DNA from: Moniliella sp. 'wahieum'
Taxonomy: Eukaryota > Basidiomycota > Moniliellomycetes > Moniliellales > Moniliellaceae
Direction: 5' to 3'
Length of the DNA: 64,000 nucleotides
NCBI GenBank assembly: GCA_003971905.1
Contig: RSEE01000047.1
Span: 186,001 to 250,000 of the forward strand
Shown here: one piece after another, positions 31,417-43,406 of the stretch
Numbering within the stretch: the first letter of the stretch is position 1
How the letters are laid out: every line of letters begins with the position of its first letter
The notes under the pieces: generated by a model
What the model saw: only the letters and a program-made list of their open reading frames with translations
The model's database searches: none
Told to the model about the DNA's origin: nothing
Made by a program: the position numbers and the translations under genes

Positions 31417-33042
31417 ATGTCTGCAAACCCCGGCGGCTACCCCCCCCAGGGCCCGCCCTACCCCAACTCCGGCTATCCGTCCCAGGCCCCGTCCTACCCC
31501 CCGGCCGGCTATCCGTCTCAGGCCCCCGCCTACCCCCAGTCTGGCTACCCCCAACAGGGCGCCAACCACGGCTTTGCGCCCCCTTCTGGCCTTCCTCCCC
31601 CTAACCACCAAGCCGGCGGTTACGGCGGTGGCTACCCCTCTGGTCCTCCTCAACAGGGATATGGAGCTCCTCCCGGTCCTCCTCAACAGGGATATGGAGC
31701 ACCCCCCGGTCCTCCTCAACAGGGATATGGAGCTCCTCCTGGTCGTCCTCAACAGGGATATGGAGCTCCTCCTGGTCCTCCCCCTCAGCAAGGATATGGG
31801 GCTCCCTCGGGTCCTCCACATCATCAAGGATACGGGGCTCCCCCTGGTCCTCCTCAACATGGATACGGAGCACCCTCCGGTCCTCCTCAACAAGGGTACG
31901 GTGCGCCCCATGGCCCTCCGCCTCAGCAAGGATACGGCGCGCCCCCTGGCCCTCCGCATGGGCACCCTGGTAGCTATGGTCCAGGGCAAGGCGCTGCCCC
32001 TGCCCATGGCCACGCAGCTGGTGGAACTGGATACACGTACCTCGGGATTTCAGTGCCGCCTCCGCCGCCGCACCAAGGGCTGCCCCCTGCGCCAGCAATG
32101 GATGTGTCGGGCAAGGTGGAGCGGATCTACAAGGCGATGAAAGGGTTCGGTACGGACGACAAGACGCTCATCCGCGAACTCTGCTCCCAGCATGATCCCT
32201 TTGTCATTGATGCAGTGCGAACAGGTTACAAGCAGTACAAGGGTAAAGATTTGATGAAGGCGGTGGAGGGGGATGTGAGCGGATGGTATGAGGCGGTGCT
32301 GCGCTGGCAAGTGTATGGCCCAGTGATGGGCGATGTGGTGGCGCTGAAGCGGGCAATGAAGGGAGCTGGGACGGACGAGTCGGTGCTGACCGAGATTCTT
32401 TTGGGGCGGTCCAACTCGGATATGCACTTGCTCAAATCGGCTTACCAAGCCACGTACAGCAAGCGTCTTGAGGATGACGTGTCGGGCGAGCTGTCGTTCA
32501 AGACCAATCGCATGTTTGCCCAGGCGTTGGCCGGGGCACGGGAGGAACACGCGCCTGTTGACCCTCAACGCGTTGAGGCAGATGTGCGCCAACTGTACAC
32601 GGCGATGCGCGGAGCAGGCACCGACGAGGATGCTATCACTTCCATCCTGCTCTCCCGCAGTGATGCCCAATTGGTCGCGATCGCTCAGCGTTACAGGCAA
32701 GTCCACAACAAGGCCCTTTCGTCCGCCTTGGAGGGTGACTTTAGTGGGCACATGAAGGAAGGCATTCTCTACATTGTCACTGGGGCCGAAGACCCTGCAG
32801 GAGTGCAAGGCTATGGGATCCAGCGCGATGCCAACCTCATCTTCAAAGCGTTTGATGGTGCTGGCACCAAGGACCGCGACCTGGTTCGACGTGTGTGTCG
32901 TGCGTCGTGGAACCGGGCGCGGTTCCAGGCTGTCAAGCAGGCGTACCGTCGACTGCACAAGCACGATATCTCGGTTCGCATCAAGCGCGAGACGTCTGGC
33001 AACTACGAGCAAGCTCTTGTCACTGTTGTTGATACGGCTTGA
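31417..33042 (+). CDS. Annexin with long Pro/Gly/Tyr/Gln-rich N-terminal repeat domain
   Basis: Calcium-dependent phospholipid-binding protein of about 541 residues, intronless and undamaged. Residues 1-210 are low-complexity and carry nine copies of an 11-13 residue unit, consensus [11 protein letters not shown], resembling the N-termini of animal annexins A7 and A11. Four annexin repeats follow. Type II calcium loops are visible as [18 protein letters not shown] and GAGTDEDAI; the fourth reads GAGTKDRDL. The open frame extends upstream of 31417 into repeat sequence, but this ATG has a good context (CTACCATGT) and starts the conserved protein. Fungal annexins are implicated in membrane repair and secretion. 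The repetitive tail may drive phase separation, as in ANXA11 (inference). Confidence 0.97.
   Translation: MSANPGGYPPQGPPYPNSGYPSQAPSYPPAGYPSQAPAYPQSGYPQQGANHGFAPPSGLPPPNHQAGGYGGGYPSGPPQQGYGAPPGPPQQGYGAPPGPPQQGYGAPPGRPQQGYGAPPGPPPQQGYGAPSGPPHHQGYGAPPGPPQHGYGAPSGPPQQGYGAPHGPPPQQGYGAPPGPPHGHPGSYGPGQGAAPAHGHAAGGTGYTYLGISVPPPPPHQGLPPAPAMDVSGKVERIYKAMKGFGTDDKTLIRELCSQHDPFVIDAVRTGYKQYKGKDLMKAVEGDVSGWYEAVLRWQVYGPVMGDVVALKRAMKGAGTDESVLTEILLGRSNSDMHLLKSAYQATYSKRLEDDVSGELSFKTNRMFAQALAGAREEHAPVDPQRVEADVRQLYTAMRGAGTDEDAITSILLSRSDAQLVAIAQRYRQVHNKALSSALEGDFSGHMKEGILYIVTGAEDPAGVQGYGIQRDANLIFKAFDGAGTKDRDLVRRVCRASWNRARFQAVKQAYRRLHKHDISVRIKRETSGNYEQALVTVVDTA
31642..31960 (+). repeat. In-frame minisatellite in the annexin N-terminus
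   Basis: Nine tandem copies of 33-39 bp, each built on GGTCCTCCTCAACAGGGATA plus a GGAGCTCCT-type tail. Length differences are multiples of three, so the frame is preserved. Likely length-polymorphic between strains. Confidence 0.95.
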
Positions 33043-33996
33043 AGCTGGAGCTCACGATTTTTCCTCTTTGCTATTTCGTCTGAATGATGTTGATTCATGG
33101 AGTGGGCTACCTAGAACTCATCCTGATGGGAGTGTGCCTCGTCCTGTACCGGATACTGTGAGATATGATGGATCGATTCCCAGACAGGAGCCCGTCGGGA
33201 ACAGAACAGGGAGAGTCGTGATAGGATGGCACGGAAGGTAATGTGCAAGTAGCTGCATGCATCGCGGCGTTGATATGCTGTGGCTCACATGTGTCACATC
33301 AGCGCACCAGCGTTTCAGCATATCGCGAGTGGATGCTTTTCATGTCAGCTGCAGATAGATTGGTGCTGCAGGACAGAGTGATGTTGACAAACTTAAAGTT
33401 TCTTATGAAGGGTCCATCCTGTGTGCGTCCAGCCTAGTCGCTCGTGTATTCTCAAGCGCTCGCACCAGGGCAATCTCAGGTGGGGCCGGTGGTGAATAAT
33501 TCGGGAGGTGCTAGTGGCGCTGGCGGTATACTGGTCCCAAGCGACAGGCGGAATGCGTTGTGTTAGGGATGGGAGCCAGCTGGCTCGCAGCATCATGCTT
33601 GAGGCTTGAAGCGGAAGGCCACTGGAAGACTGGCCAACACACCCACTCGTGAAAGTCAAAGCTTTGTGTGGACGACAGTTTGCGTTGGGGTGTGGCGTTC
33701 GGCGCGTCCTGCATGCATGCATGTATGCCGCTGCTGGGACGGCGTGGGGCGTCGGAGCATCCCAAGCACCCGCCTCTGTCACTCGCATCCCCCCACCAGT
33801 CACTACACCCGACACATCCACACCAGCGCATGTGCGGCCCGTGCTGAGGCAAGACTTCTCTCACACCCCCAAGCAGCCAGCTGAGTACACTGAGTACTAG
33901 TCAGGCTGCCAGGCCTCTAAGATCGAAGCCCCAAGCTCCCGCCTCCCCTCATTTACACGCACACAGACACCACCATCCCCACCCCGCACTTGACCC
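33043..33996. other. Intergenic region between annexin and TSC13
   Basis: About 950 bp, no recognised gene. Minor palindromic words occur (GTGTCACATC near 33290, GCTTGAGGCTTGAAGC near 33598, TGCATGCATGCATG near 33711). Nothing else seen. Confidence 0.55.
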
Positions 33997-35026
33997 ATGC
34001 CTGAATTCACCCTTATGGTCCAGCGCCGCTTCGGCTCCAAAAAGCCCGGCATCACCAACCTCAAGCCCTCCAAGTTCCCCTGCTACTTTACCTTTGCTAC
34101 CGCACCCACTGTGGGCGAGCTCAAGGCGGCCATTGCCCAACGCACCCGCCGATCCGTCTCGCGCCAACGTCTTTGCACCTCCAACCTGGAGGCCATCCCA
34201 CTGCTCGATGACAGTGCCAAGCTCGACGAATACATCCCCAACGGTGGATGCCTCGACATTGAGGACCTGGGTCCGCAGGTCGCCTGGCGCACCGTCTTCC
34301 TCACTGAATATGCTGGTCCTCTTTTCATTCACCCGGCCCTCTACCTCGGCGCCACGCGCCTCTGGCACACCGAGTTCCAGCATGGCCAAATGCAGCGCCT
34401 CGCACTGGGGCTCGTAACGGGCCACTATGCCAAGCGCATATTGGAAACCGTTCTTGTCCACCGTTTTTCTAATGCTACAATGCCCCGCTTTGCTTTGCTC
34501 AAAAACTCAGCACATTACTGGCTTCTTTCTGGCGTCCTCCTTGCCCTTGGTGTGTACGGCCCTGGGAAAGGGCAAGTGGCGCAGCAAGATGGCCTGCGCG
34601 CGGACGGATCCAACTGGAACACCTTTTGGGCTTCGGCCATGGTGGTGGCAGAACTGGGCAACCTGGTGTGCCATGTGATGCTCTCCAAGTTGCGTCCGTC
34701 CGGTACGCGCGTGCGCAAGATCCCTCGCGGGTTTATGTTTGATCTAGTTAGCTGCCCGCACTACTTGTTCGAGGTATGGACCATCTCCTCTTCTTTTTGA
34801 GTTTGCAGCATACTTACCCCCCTCCCTCCCTCCTCCTCCGTGCCTGTTCCAGACTCTTTCATGGACCTGCTTCACTTTCTTGACAGGCGCGCCCATCGCC
34901 TTGCTCTTCACCGCCGTCTCAACTGCGCAGATGGTATCGTCGGCTCTCAAGAGACACGATGCCTATCGCAACGAGTTCAAGGAGTACCCTCCCAAGCGCA
35001 AGGCCATCTTCCCCTTCGTTCTCTAA
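33997..35026 (+). CDS. TSC13: Very-long-chain trans-2-enoyl-CoA reductase (Tsc13/TECR)
   Basis: Last step of the fatty-acid elongation cycle at the ER, needed for very-long-chain fatty acids and sphingolipids. The N-terminal ubiquitin-like part carries LKPSKFPCYFTFA and 'TVGELKAAIAQ'. Then come 'VFLTEYAGPLFIHPALYL' and 'HYAKRILETVLVHRFSNATM', the diagnostic block of this family. The steroid 5-alpha-reductase C-terminal domain carries 'IPRGFMFDLVSCPHYLFEV'. An intron at 34774-34852 (79 nt) separates LFE from TLSWTCFTFLTG. The protein ends FKEYPPKRKAIFPFVL, a basic Lys/Arg-rich tail typical of this family. About 317 residues. No frame errors. Confidence 0.97.
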
Positions 35027-35209
35027 CTCGGCAGAGTTCGTTGGGCCCCGGGAATAAGTGGCGTGCACAGCGCCATCAGTGCAGCAATGATGAGACAAGG
35101 TTAAACCTCTTACTCTCCAATTGTGGCGACAGGAGCGATGTCGGCGACAATTGTAGGCTCAGTGATGGATGTAGCAAGCAGGCTATATCTGTAGAAAGGA
35201 GGGTTGATC

Positions 35210-35464
35210 ATGGGCAATTGCTCTGTGCTGCACTTTGCCCGGTGGGACCAGGTGCGCCACGCCGGCAACATCGCCCCGCGCCGCCAAACACGAGAAGTCC
35301 CACAAGGGTCGCGTTCCCGCCCATATTGGCGGATCGATCAAGAGTACTCCAACCGGTGTGAAGGTTGTGTACCTTGGCAGTGGTGCTGGCGCCCCCCCAA
35401 ACGGCTTTTGTTGCGCGACTTGCCAAGCAACGCGCCAAGAACGATGAAGATTGCGTTATCATGT
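35210..35464 (+). CDS. Possible small dually lipidated protein (MGNC start, CVIM end)
   Basis: Between TSC13 and the SNF2 gene there is an ATG reading MGNCSVLHF, a typical N-myristoylation/palmitoylation start. A middle frame reads KHEKSHKGRVPAHIGGSIKS, and a last frame reads AFVARLAKQRAKNDEDCVIM followed by a stop at 35462-35464. The ending is a textbook CaaX prenylation box. The three pieces lie in three different frames. Each junction falls on a C run (near 35238 and the seven C at 35393-35399), so one fewer base in each would give a single protein of about 84 residues. I do not recognise the family. It may instead be chance; the bipartite lipidation motifs are the reason to list it. Confidence 0.4.
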
Positions 35465-35709
35465 AAACCAGGTTGATCATCCGGTATAGTATAGTAGGCA
35501 GCAGGCAGTGTCGTATACATGTTATCTCCCGCTATGGTATTTGCCTAACCTTTCGCCTGGGCTACGTGAGAGGGATAGGGTCTTGCAGTTCATACTGTAC
35601 ATTATCTCTTCGCTCGCCTCCGCACGGGCGGCCCACCTGCTTCGAATGGCACCGGCAGTCCATTTCAGATCCCCAGGCTCCAACAACAGCTTGGAAGTAT
35701 TTGGACAGC

Positions 35710-38700
35710 TCACGATTCGACTGGCGACTGGCCGTCATCTTGGCTGCCAATCAGGCCGGCAAACGAGGGGTCTTGCACCACCTTGTCCCATTCCGTATCC
35801 CACGCCTTTTGCAGCTGCGCCGCGTCTTCCCACACCCAACTTCCCTCTTCGTTGTAGGTCTGCGCATTGCGGCACATGAGATGCACATCGTTCTTGGCTT
35901 CGAGCAGAGTAAGGTACGTTGCCCGTTCAATCCGTCGTTTGATCTGGCGCATGCTGATCGGCTGCTGAATGATGGTGCGGTAGTCGGGGTAAAGCTTCGC
36001 GCTAGGGAGATCCAGAAACAGGTCGGCCCTTGCCCGGCCCTTTGCATCCTTGCACGCTTCGAGTGCCGCATAACAGACTCGCAGCGCCCCACGCACTTTA
36101 GCTCGTTCCGAAAAGAGCCCGCGATCCGGCTGGGTCGCAGGTTTGATCCGCTTCGTGGCATGTTCAGACCCATCGCTCGCTTCGTACGCCTCCTCCTCAT
36201 CCCCGCCCTCCGTCGCAGCTCGTTTCCTCTTGGAATGCACAGCGCGAGAGGACGTAGAGCGGCGCGAACGAGAGTGTTTTCCATTCAGCACCACGGTATC
36301 ATCCGCATTTTCGGTACTCTCATCGTCCCCGGCTTCCTCCTCTTCCTCCTCCTCAACCGAAACAAACTTCTTGGACTTTTTACGCTCTCCCCGCGCGCGT
36401 AAGGCAAGCGCCACCTCACTTGGATCTTGATCGTTTTCAAGCGCGGCAATGAACTGAGCCTCGGTCAATTCGTCATTGTACCGCACGGGCGCCGTCCGAC
36501 GGCGACGAGGGAGAGTACTGTCATCGGCAGTATGGTTGGCCTTGGCCTCCTCCATAGCCACATACTTGTCCTCATACGACTGCTGAAATTGCTCGGGAGT
36601 TCTGCCTCGGTAATGAGCCGTGGAGGTGCAGGGCCTTCTTTTCCGGACGCTTCCCAATCAGCTTGATCTCGTGCTGGACGTTGCTCGTCCATCTCACCGA
36701 AATAGTTTTCTTCCTCGGGGGTGCGGGCAAGGATCGCGTTGATCTCCTCATCAGTCATGTCGCCTTGCTCTGTTGCGTCCTCGTCGACGTTTTCAAGCAT
36801 CGCGCGCAGAAGATTGTCTCGCTCCTCATTCGTCGCCGATTCATGAAAGCGACCCGCCTGGATGACCTTGCCGTCCATATCGAGCTTGCGATGGGCAATC
36901 TCGAGGATTTTTTCCTCAACTGACTTTTCTGTCACAAGCCGGAAGATGCGCACCTCCATCTTTTGGCCAATACGATGGGCACGGTCTTGGGCTTGCAAGT
37001 CTTGGTGGGGATTAAAGTCCGAATCAAAGATAATCACCGTGTCGGCGGTTTGAAGGTTTAGGCCCAGCCCACCGGCGCGGGTAGAGAGGATAAACATAAA
37101 GTAAGGAGAGTCGGGTTTGTTGAACTCATGTAGCATCTGGCCGCGGTCGTCTTGCTTAGTCGCGCCGTCAAGACGGAGGTAAGCGAGGTCACGGTACCGA
37201 AGATAATCCTCCATAATGTCCATGATGTGCGTCATCTGGAAAAACATGAGCACCCGATGCCCCGTCGCCTTGAGTTTGGGAAGGATGCGATCCAACAGCT
37301 CGAATTTGCCTGACACACGGTACAAGTCGGGCCCGGTTGCCTTGGTCGGATTAACCACTGCCTCGACCTCTTCAAACACGTAGGGATGCTGGCAGATTTT
37401 GCGCAGCTGCATCAGCATATTCTGCAATCCGCGCAGTCCCCCCGTCTGAACCACATTGGTCGTTCCCCCCAATTCGTTTCCGGTGAAGATTGTCTTGTAC
37501 TTGGTCATCTGCCCGTACATCTTTGCCTGCAGCGCCGACTTGGCGCACTTGATCACCTTCTCCACCTTGTCCGGTAGCTCAGACTCAACGTCTTTCTTGA
37601 GCCTACGCAGCAAGAAGGGACGGAGGACCTTGTGCAAACGTTTGATAATCAAGAGCTGTTCTTCTTCGTTGAGCTGCATCGTCGCATCGCCTCCACCGGC
37701 ATTGGCAAAAGGGGTATTGAACCACTCGTCAAAACTTTGGGCCGAGTTGAACACCTTGGGCAGCACGAAGTTAAGCAGGGCCCAGAGCTCGGGTAGGTTG
37801 TTTTGCAGCGGCGTTCCCGTCAGCAAAAGGCGGTATTGGCTGTAGTAAAATTGTGTCAGGGTGAGCGAGAGCTTAGACTCCGCATTTTTCATCCGGTGGC
37901 CCTCGTCAATGATCATGTGCACCCATTTGACCTTGCTCAATACATGCTTGTCTTTGATGATGAACTCGTAGGTCGTTAACAAAACTTGCCAGTTGCCGGC
38001 ACGCACCCGCAATGCCAAATCCTTGCGCTCGTTGGGCCCGCCCTTGTACACTAGCACGCTGACGCTTGGTGCCCACTTGTGGAACTCGTTAACCCAGTTT
38101 TGGAGCGTCGAGAGCGGGACAATAACCAGGTAAGGAGACCGTTGGCGTTTCTTCTCGATCAAATAGGTGATCAAGCTGATGGTTTGGATCGTTTTCCCCA
38201 AGCCCATCTCATCAGCCAAGATTCCATTGAGATGGTTGTTGTAGAGCGACACCATCCACTGAAGGCCCTTGATCTGGTAGTCCTTCAGCTTGCCGCCTAC
38301 CAAGAGTGATGATTGTGCTTCCACAGTCTCGTGAATACGATGGGCAATGCTGTAGTAGTCGGCCTTGCCTTTGTCCTCTTCCTCCCCATCTTGGCGGGAA
38401 GCACCAAATGCGGATTCGTCCACTTGGCGGGGAGGGAAAGAATGGTCGTTCTGCTGCTCCCGCACGGCAAGGGCCAAGTTGTCCAGGTATTTGTCCGTTT
38501 GTGCCAAAAGATGGGCAATACGGGTATCCTTAGCAGTATCAATCAGTTTCAGGTAGGCCTCTTCATCGTCAGCCTTGAGCGCATTGAGACGCTCCTTGGC
38601 CAGCCGTTCAATCCGCTTCGCCTCCTCCCGCTCGGCCTCTGCATGAAAGCGGGTTAAATTACGAGCCAAACGAGCGGCTGTATCGCGCACCCCTGCCTGT

Positions 38701-39815
38701 CCTTGGATGAGGCGCTTGGTTTGGCTGAATATGGCCGAAATGTGACCCCAATGGCGTTGCCGCTCCTTGGTTTGCGTGTCGTCTCGCTGTTTGCGCGCCA
38801 GCGCCTCGGTGGCGCGAATGGGGATCACCGCACTTTTCTTAGCCTTTCGCAGTGCCATCCGATCCACTTCGGGTTGGAGCGTTGAGGCCTGCCCATTCTC
38901 AGCAACGTATTGCCGATACGCGCGTTGACGGGGCAAGAGTTGAAGCGACCGCAGTTCCACCAACGCGTCCAACTTGGGATTCGTGCTAGGCTGCGGCGGA
39001 CGAAGCCAGCTGGGCACTTGGGGGGAGGAGGAAGCGGAAGCTCCTTGGGAAAGGTTAGCAGGGAGAGACTCGAGTTCAGCCATGCGCTGATTGATACGGG
39101 CTTGGATGTAACGGTCCCGCTCTTCCTCTGCCAAGAGCAGATCGCCCTCAGCCGGTACCAGGCTCGGGGACCGCGACAAGGCGGACACGGGCGGATTAAG
39201 GTACTGGTATGGGTCATCAATGGCCGGTTGGAGGCGAGACGGGACAGGCTGTCCCAACGCAAGGGCGCGGTAGGCCTCGGTCTGGGCCTGCAGCAGACGC
39301 ATTTGACCCTGCGGCACGATCGGGCCAGGAGCGGAGGGCGGGTGGAGGTGGAGGTACTGGAGAGTGGCGAGCGCCGCCTGCAGTTGGCTGTGTTCCTGCG
39401 ATCCCGTCTGTCCGGTTTCCTGGAGGTGCGAAAACCGCTGGAAAAACACGTGCGTCAGCAACAAGCCAGCACATGCATCCTTCGTTGGCAGGGATGGGAC
39501 GTACGCGCACCATGAGGCGCACCTCGTCTGCGGACCAGCATTCGGCGATCCGCAGCAAATGCGCCGCGGGCGGGGGCGGCGGGGGCGGCAGGGTGGCAGC
39601 AGAGGCGGCCGGCATGCGATCCAATCGCGTCTTCGCGCAGCGACGAGGAGAGACGGGGATGGTGGCGGAGGCGGTGGCGGCGGCCGAAGACGATGGATGC
39701 GCCTGGGCGACGCAGCTTCCATCGCCGCCGCCCGCGTGTCGACGGCGACGCGTGCCGGACGCACCAGCAACCCGAGGGTCGCCACAGGACACTGCCCCCG
39801 TGCGCAACGCCGCAA
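35710..39815 (-). CDS. SNF2-family chromatin-remodelling ATPase with bromodomain (Snf2/Sth1 type)
   Basis: Catalytic subunit of a SWI/SNF or RSC complex. In order: a Gln-rich QLQ-like stretch (QMRLLQAQTEAYRALA), and an HSA domain (HWGHISAIFSQTKRL onward, long basic helix). The first RecA lobe follows with LADEMGLGKTIQTISL and Walker B MIIDEGHRMKN, then LLTGTPLQNNLPELW, and the second lobe with STRAGGLGLNLQTADTVI and AHRIGQ. An acidic SnAC-like region is followed by a C-terminal bromodomain (YPDYRTIIQQPISMRQIKRR ... CRNAQTYNEEG) ending at 35710. A one-base change in the GGG at 36595-36597 splits off the bromodomain part. The first about 100 residues of the open frame (39500-39815) are low-complexity and the true start is unclear. 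Snf2 and Sth1 cannot be told apart here. Confidence 0.95.
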
Positions 39816-40106
39816 CCCTAGTGCGCGCTCGTGCCTCGCTTCCAGTCGCGCCCGCGGCCGACGCTTGCAATTAATAAGGCCCTGCGGCTGACCGACGATC
39901 TATACAGCTCTGGCAAAACAGTGGGCATCCGTCGCATTCGGCCCCTTCGCAGGAGGCTCCCTGCCGTGTCCACCCCCACACGGCTTCGGCCTGATACATA
40001 TGCTCGTCTATGACAAGCCAAGAGCGCCTGCTCCCCCATACTCACACCGCAAGTGCAGCAACATACATTGCGTGTGCTGCTGATCAGCAACCGCGGCCGG
40101 CAGTCG

Positions 40107-43013
40107 TTATGAGTCGGGGTCAGGGATGGGGATCCACTGGGCACCCTGACGGGTCTGAAGGAAGATCTCGGCGTTCTCGTCTGGTCCACGCCACGATCCC
40201 GGTGCCGATGGGTGGACATTCGAAACGAGGAAGCAGGCACCAACACGCAGAGAATTGAGCTGTCCAGCATCCCAGACAGTCATTTGGGCCGTACGTGGGG
40301 TGGAGCGAGCCTTGATCGCTTGGGATACCAACAAGCCAGGTCGGCCCGGCGGTGCATGGGGTGGAACGGGGGGGATGGCGTCTTCGCACCTGACGACTCG
40401 GAACGCTCGCACACGGCGTGGCGGTACCCGCTCGTCTAGCTCGGCCTCCATTTCGTGCTGGGCTTCTTGTAGAAATGCATCGTGGCGTTCGCGAGCGCCT
40501 TGGACAAAAGCAGCGGTTATCCCTTGACCGCCAGGGCAAATATGAGCAAGAGCCGTGCCCGGATCGGGGGCTTCAAATAGCTGATCTAGCTTGTCGGCCA
40601 TCGCTGCCTCTCCGTCCTCCTCCGTTCCTCCCTCCAGCTCTGAAGCTGCGACGGAGCCCATCGTGTCAACAACTGCCTGCAGCGCCTGCTGGGCCCGGAT
40701 CAGGTTCACTCCATTCTTGCTCCAATTGATCCCGTGCATCGCTCCGATCCTTCTCCCACTGCGATTGCAGCTCCGCCTCCTCGGGTGCAGAGTGAACCGA
40801 GCCGCGCTCTTGTGCATTGCCATCCAGGTACCCCAGGTCAAATGTTTGAGTAATTCGGATCCGAACCAGCCCCACTTTACCCCCCCAGGGCTGAGCGAGC
40901 GTAGAGAGCTGACCCATGGCGAAGGGCGGAAGCCGAGCTTGACGTCCCATGGCGCGAGCTGTGTTCCGTTCGCATGGAGAGTGAGAGTGATTGTGCTGAA
41001 GCCCTCGAGCGCTTCAACGGGTCCACCTTCACACTGGTAACAAAAATCAGATTAGCTCTCCAACTGCCATGATACAAAGCGAACGAAAACATACCTTGGC
41101 ACCCAGGATGCACAACTTGTTTCCTACGCGAATCCTGCCGCGATGTAGCGCATCAAAGAGCGTGTCGTCCAACCGGGCTCGGACAGTGTACCATCCATCG
41201 GTGAGGACAATGATTGGTTGAAGTAGGGATTCATGCCCGCTGGCGGTATGCTTGTCCTGATCATGCACCTCATTTCCTTCTTCCGGACCCCACTCAAGCT
41301 GGTAGACACATAAAACCATTGGTTGACTTGGCGGTGAATCATGCTGTTTGATGCGGTTGATTGCGGACCGCTGCCCAGCATTGACCTCCCGTTCGTAACG
41401 ATAACGCAACTGCCGGATCACCTGGTCCCAAGACCACCACTCTTCTGCACGTTCGGGCTGGTGCCGTGACATGGCAGCCAACTTCCAAAGGATCATCCCC
41501 CAGTGATGCCGGACCCATTTTAGGCTTAGATGGGATGCCCCCAGCTGCTGAAGCACCCGCAAAGCTTCTTCGGGACCATTGGTCGTATTGGAAGGCATGA
41601 GAAATTCAAAATTCTCGCCCATCCAAGGAGCATTAAGCACCGTAATTGCCTCTTTGGGGCACCCCCGCTTGATCGCCTCAGAATGCGAGACAGACTCGGG
41701 TCGGATCCGGGATTGAAGCAATGTGTGACGAGGTGGCGCGCGATTTGGATTCAAGTCAAACAGAGAAGGGCGTGACAGAGGTTGTGGAGGGATGGCACCA
41801 CGTGAGGGATGTCTCGATGCGCGGCTTGGTGTCCCCAACGACACATCGCCAGGGTGGGAAAAGCGAACGGGAGAGACAGAGGCTGCTTGAATAGTCACTG
41901 GTGTATGGGAGAATTTCGGTCCCGGCGTCACTGCGGGGCGTGGGGTAGATTTGAAGGGGGTTTTGAACGCTTTCCTCCTCGTGATTGGCTTGGCGGAACT
42001 AGTTGGGCGCACGCCCAACGAACGGCGGGACATACTGGAATTAGTACCGGACGCGCCATTGGCAGGCGTGTTGGACGCTGGCGTCTGACCCGTAGCGCGC
42101 GAACGCGAGCGCAAAGCAGGGGGAGTTACAACTTCCCCTTCAGGTGCTTGGCGCTTGTGCCGCGTGGTGAAAGAACTACTGAGCGCGCGGGCCGGGGAAG
42201 CAAACCCTGTCGTAATGGCTGGTACCAACGTAGACGAGTGGTTCGGAGCGGAGACAGAGCGTTGTGAAGGACCCGTGAGCGTGGAGGCATGTAGAGGGGT
42301 GGGTAAACGAGCCGCAGGAGAGAAGCAGCGGGTGAGCATGGGAGACATATCACTTCTTCGTTTTCTTGGCGGCAAGATGGCAGGGAGGTCGATGCAGAAT
42401 TGCCGTTCGAAGCGCTGGCCGCACGCTGATCGTCTTGCTCCCAAGCGTCCATCTTGGCTTTGGCTGCCTTCAGTGCCTCATCACTCAAGGCTGGGAGAGA
42501 ATGCCCCTTGGCCGTTACAAACGTGCCCAACGGTAAAGTATCAAGAAATGGTGGGGGCGATGGTGCACGAGACGTGTCCTCCTCCAAGGAGAAGGGGCTG
42601 TGGTCTTGACGCGCAGCGTTAGCCGAACCCGGACCCGCTGTCCCGCCCTCTATTGTTGATGACAGTGGCAAGGGCTGCGTCGAAGGATTGCACTCTTGGG
42701 TGAGATCCGCTTGGGCAAGGAGAAAATCTTCCTCGCAAAGCTGGTCCAGGAAGCTGTCGCCGAACTCGTCATCATCAAAGGCGTCGTCCCTGTCGCTCGC
42801 TGGGAGCACTCGGGACGAGGAGGCTGGTTTGGAATAGGCATCGTGCTTGTCGCATCCGGGAGGGGTGGGGATGCTCGATGAGCGATCGATGCCGGGCATG
42901 GCAAGAACAGGGGTAGATGGGAGGGGCTGGGCATGAGGATGGGTATATGCTGGGCGGGCGAAGCCGGCCGCGGTGTCGGCTGGGAGCGTGGCTTGTGGAG
43001 CGGCGCGGTGCAT
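40107..43013 (-). CDS. brh2: BRCA2/Brh2 homologue, recombination mediator
   Basis: Loads Rad51 onto resected DNA in homologous recombination. The ATG at 43013 opens a disordered N-terminus with an acidic stretch (DDDEFGDSFLDQLCEEDFLL). A single BRC repeat lies at about 42434-42530: GTFVTAKGHSLPALSDEALK, with the F-x-T-A hairpin and the downstream helix. A basic middle region follows. The DNA-binding domain starts with the helical part (WVRHHWGMILWKLAAM), then OB1 (TDGWYTVRARLDDTLFDALH ... RVGNKLCILGA). An intron of about 60 nt near 41035-41096 leads to the OB1 tail (LHANGTQLAPWDVKLGF). OB2 follows, with 'RVRAFRVVRCEDA' and TVWDAGQLNSLRVGACF, ending in an acidic DPDS. About 930 residues. Frame changes are seen near 42385 and near 40730. 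No third OB fold or tower is visible. Confidence 0.9.
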
Positions 43014-43406
43014 TGATCGGCCAGCGGCGCTGCCGATGGGGCGGAGGAGGAGGGGCGCATGAGAGCGGGGCCAGATGTGGGCGCAGGCGCGAGAGCAGCG
43101 AGACGGCGCGCCTGGGCACGGGTGGGGGCGGGGCGAGGGGGGCGAGGGGGGCGAGGAGGCGGAGCGGTGGCGGCGGGCATCCAGCAAGCTTCAAGGGGTT
43201 GGACCCAAGGCGGCGCGCCCCGCCCCAGCAGCCGCGAGCGTGCCACGGGGCACCGCGGTCAGCCTCAAAGTACGCGTGTTGATTTCAATTGGGCAGAAAT
43301 GCATCCGACGATTCTGCGTTGTTTCAATTGCCAAGCTTCAATTGCACCAGCCGCTCCCATCGCAATTCCTACCACCAGCCCCTCCTTCATCTGCACATTT
43401 CGACTC
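43014..43406. promoter_or_regulatory. Divergent promoter of the BRCA2 homologue and the alpha/beta hydrolase
   Basis: Under 400 bp between two head-to-head genes. Very GC-rich with GGGGCGAGGGGGGCGAGG repeats near 43130-43160. No heptad array. Confidence 0.55.

Noticed and set aside
31408-33012. Long minus-strand open frames opposite the annexin gene
   Set aside because: They are shadows produced by GC-rich codons and the minisatellite; no domain is recognisable.
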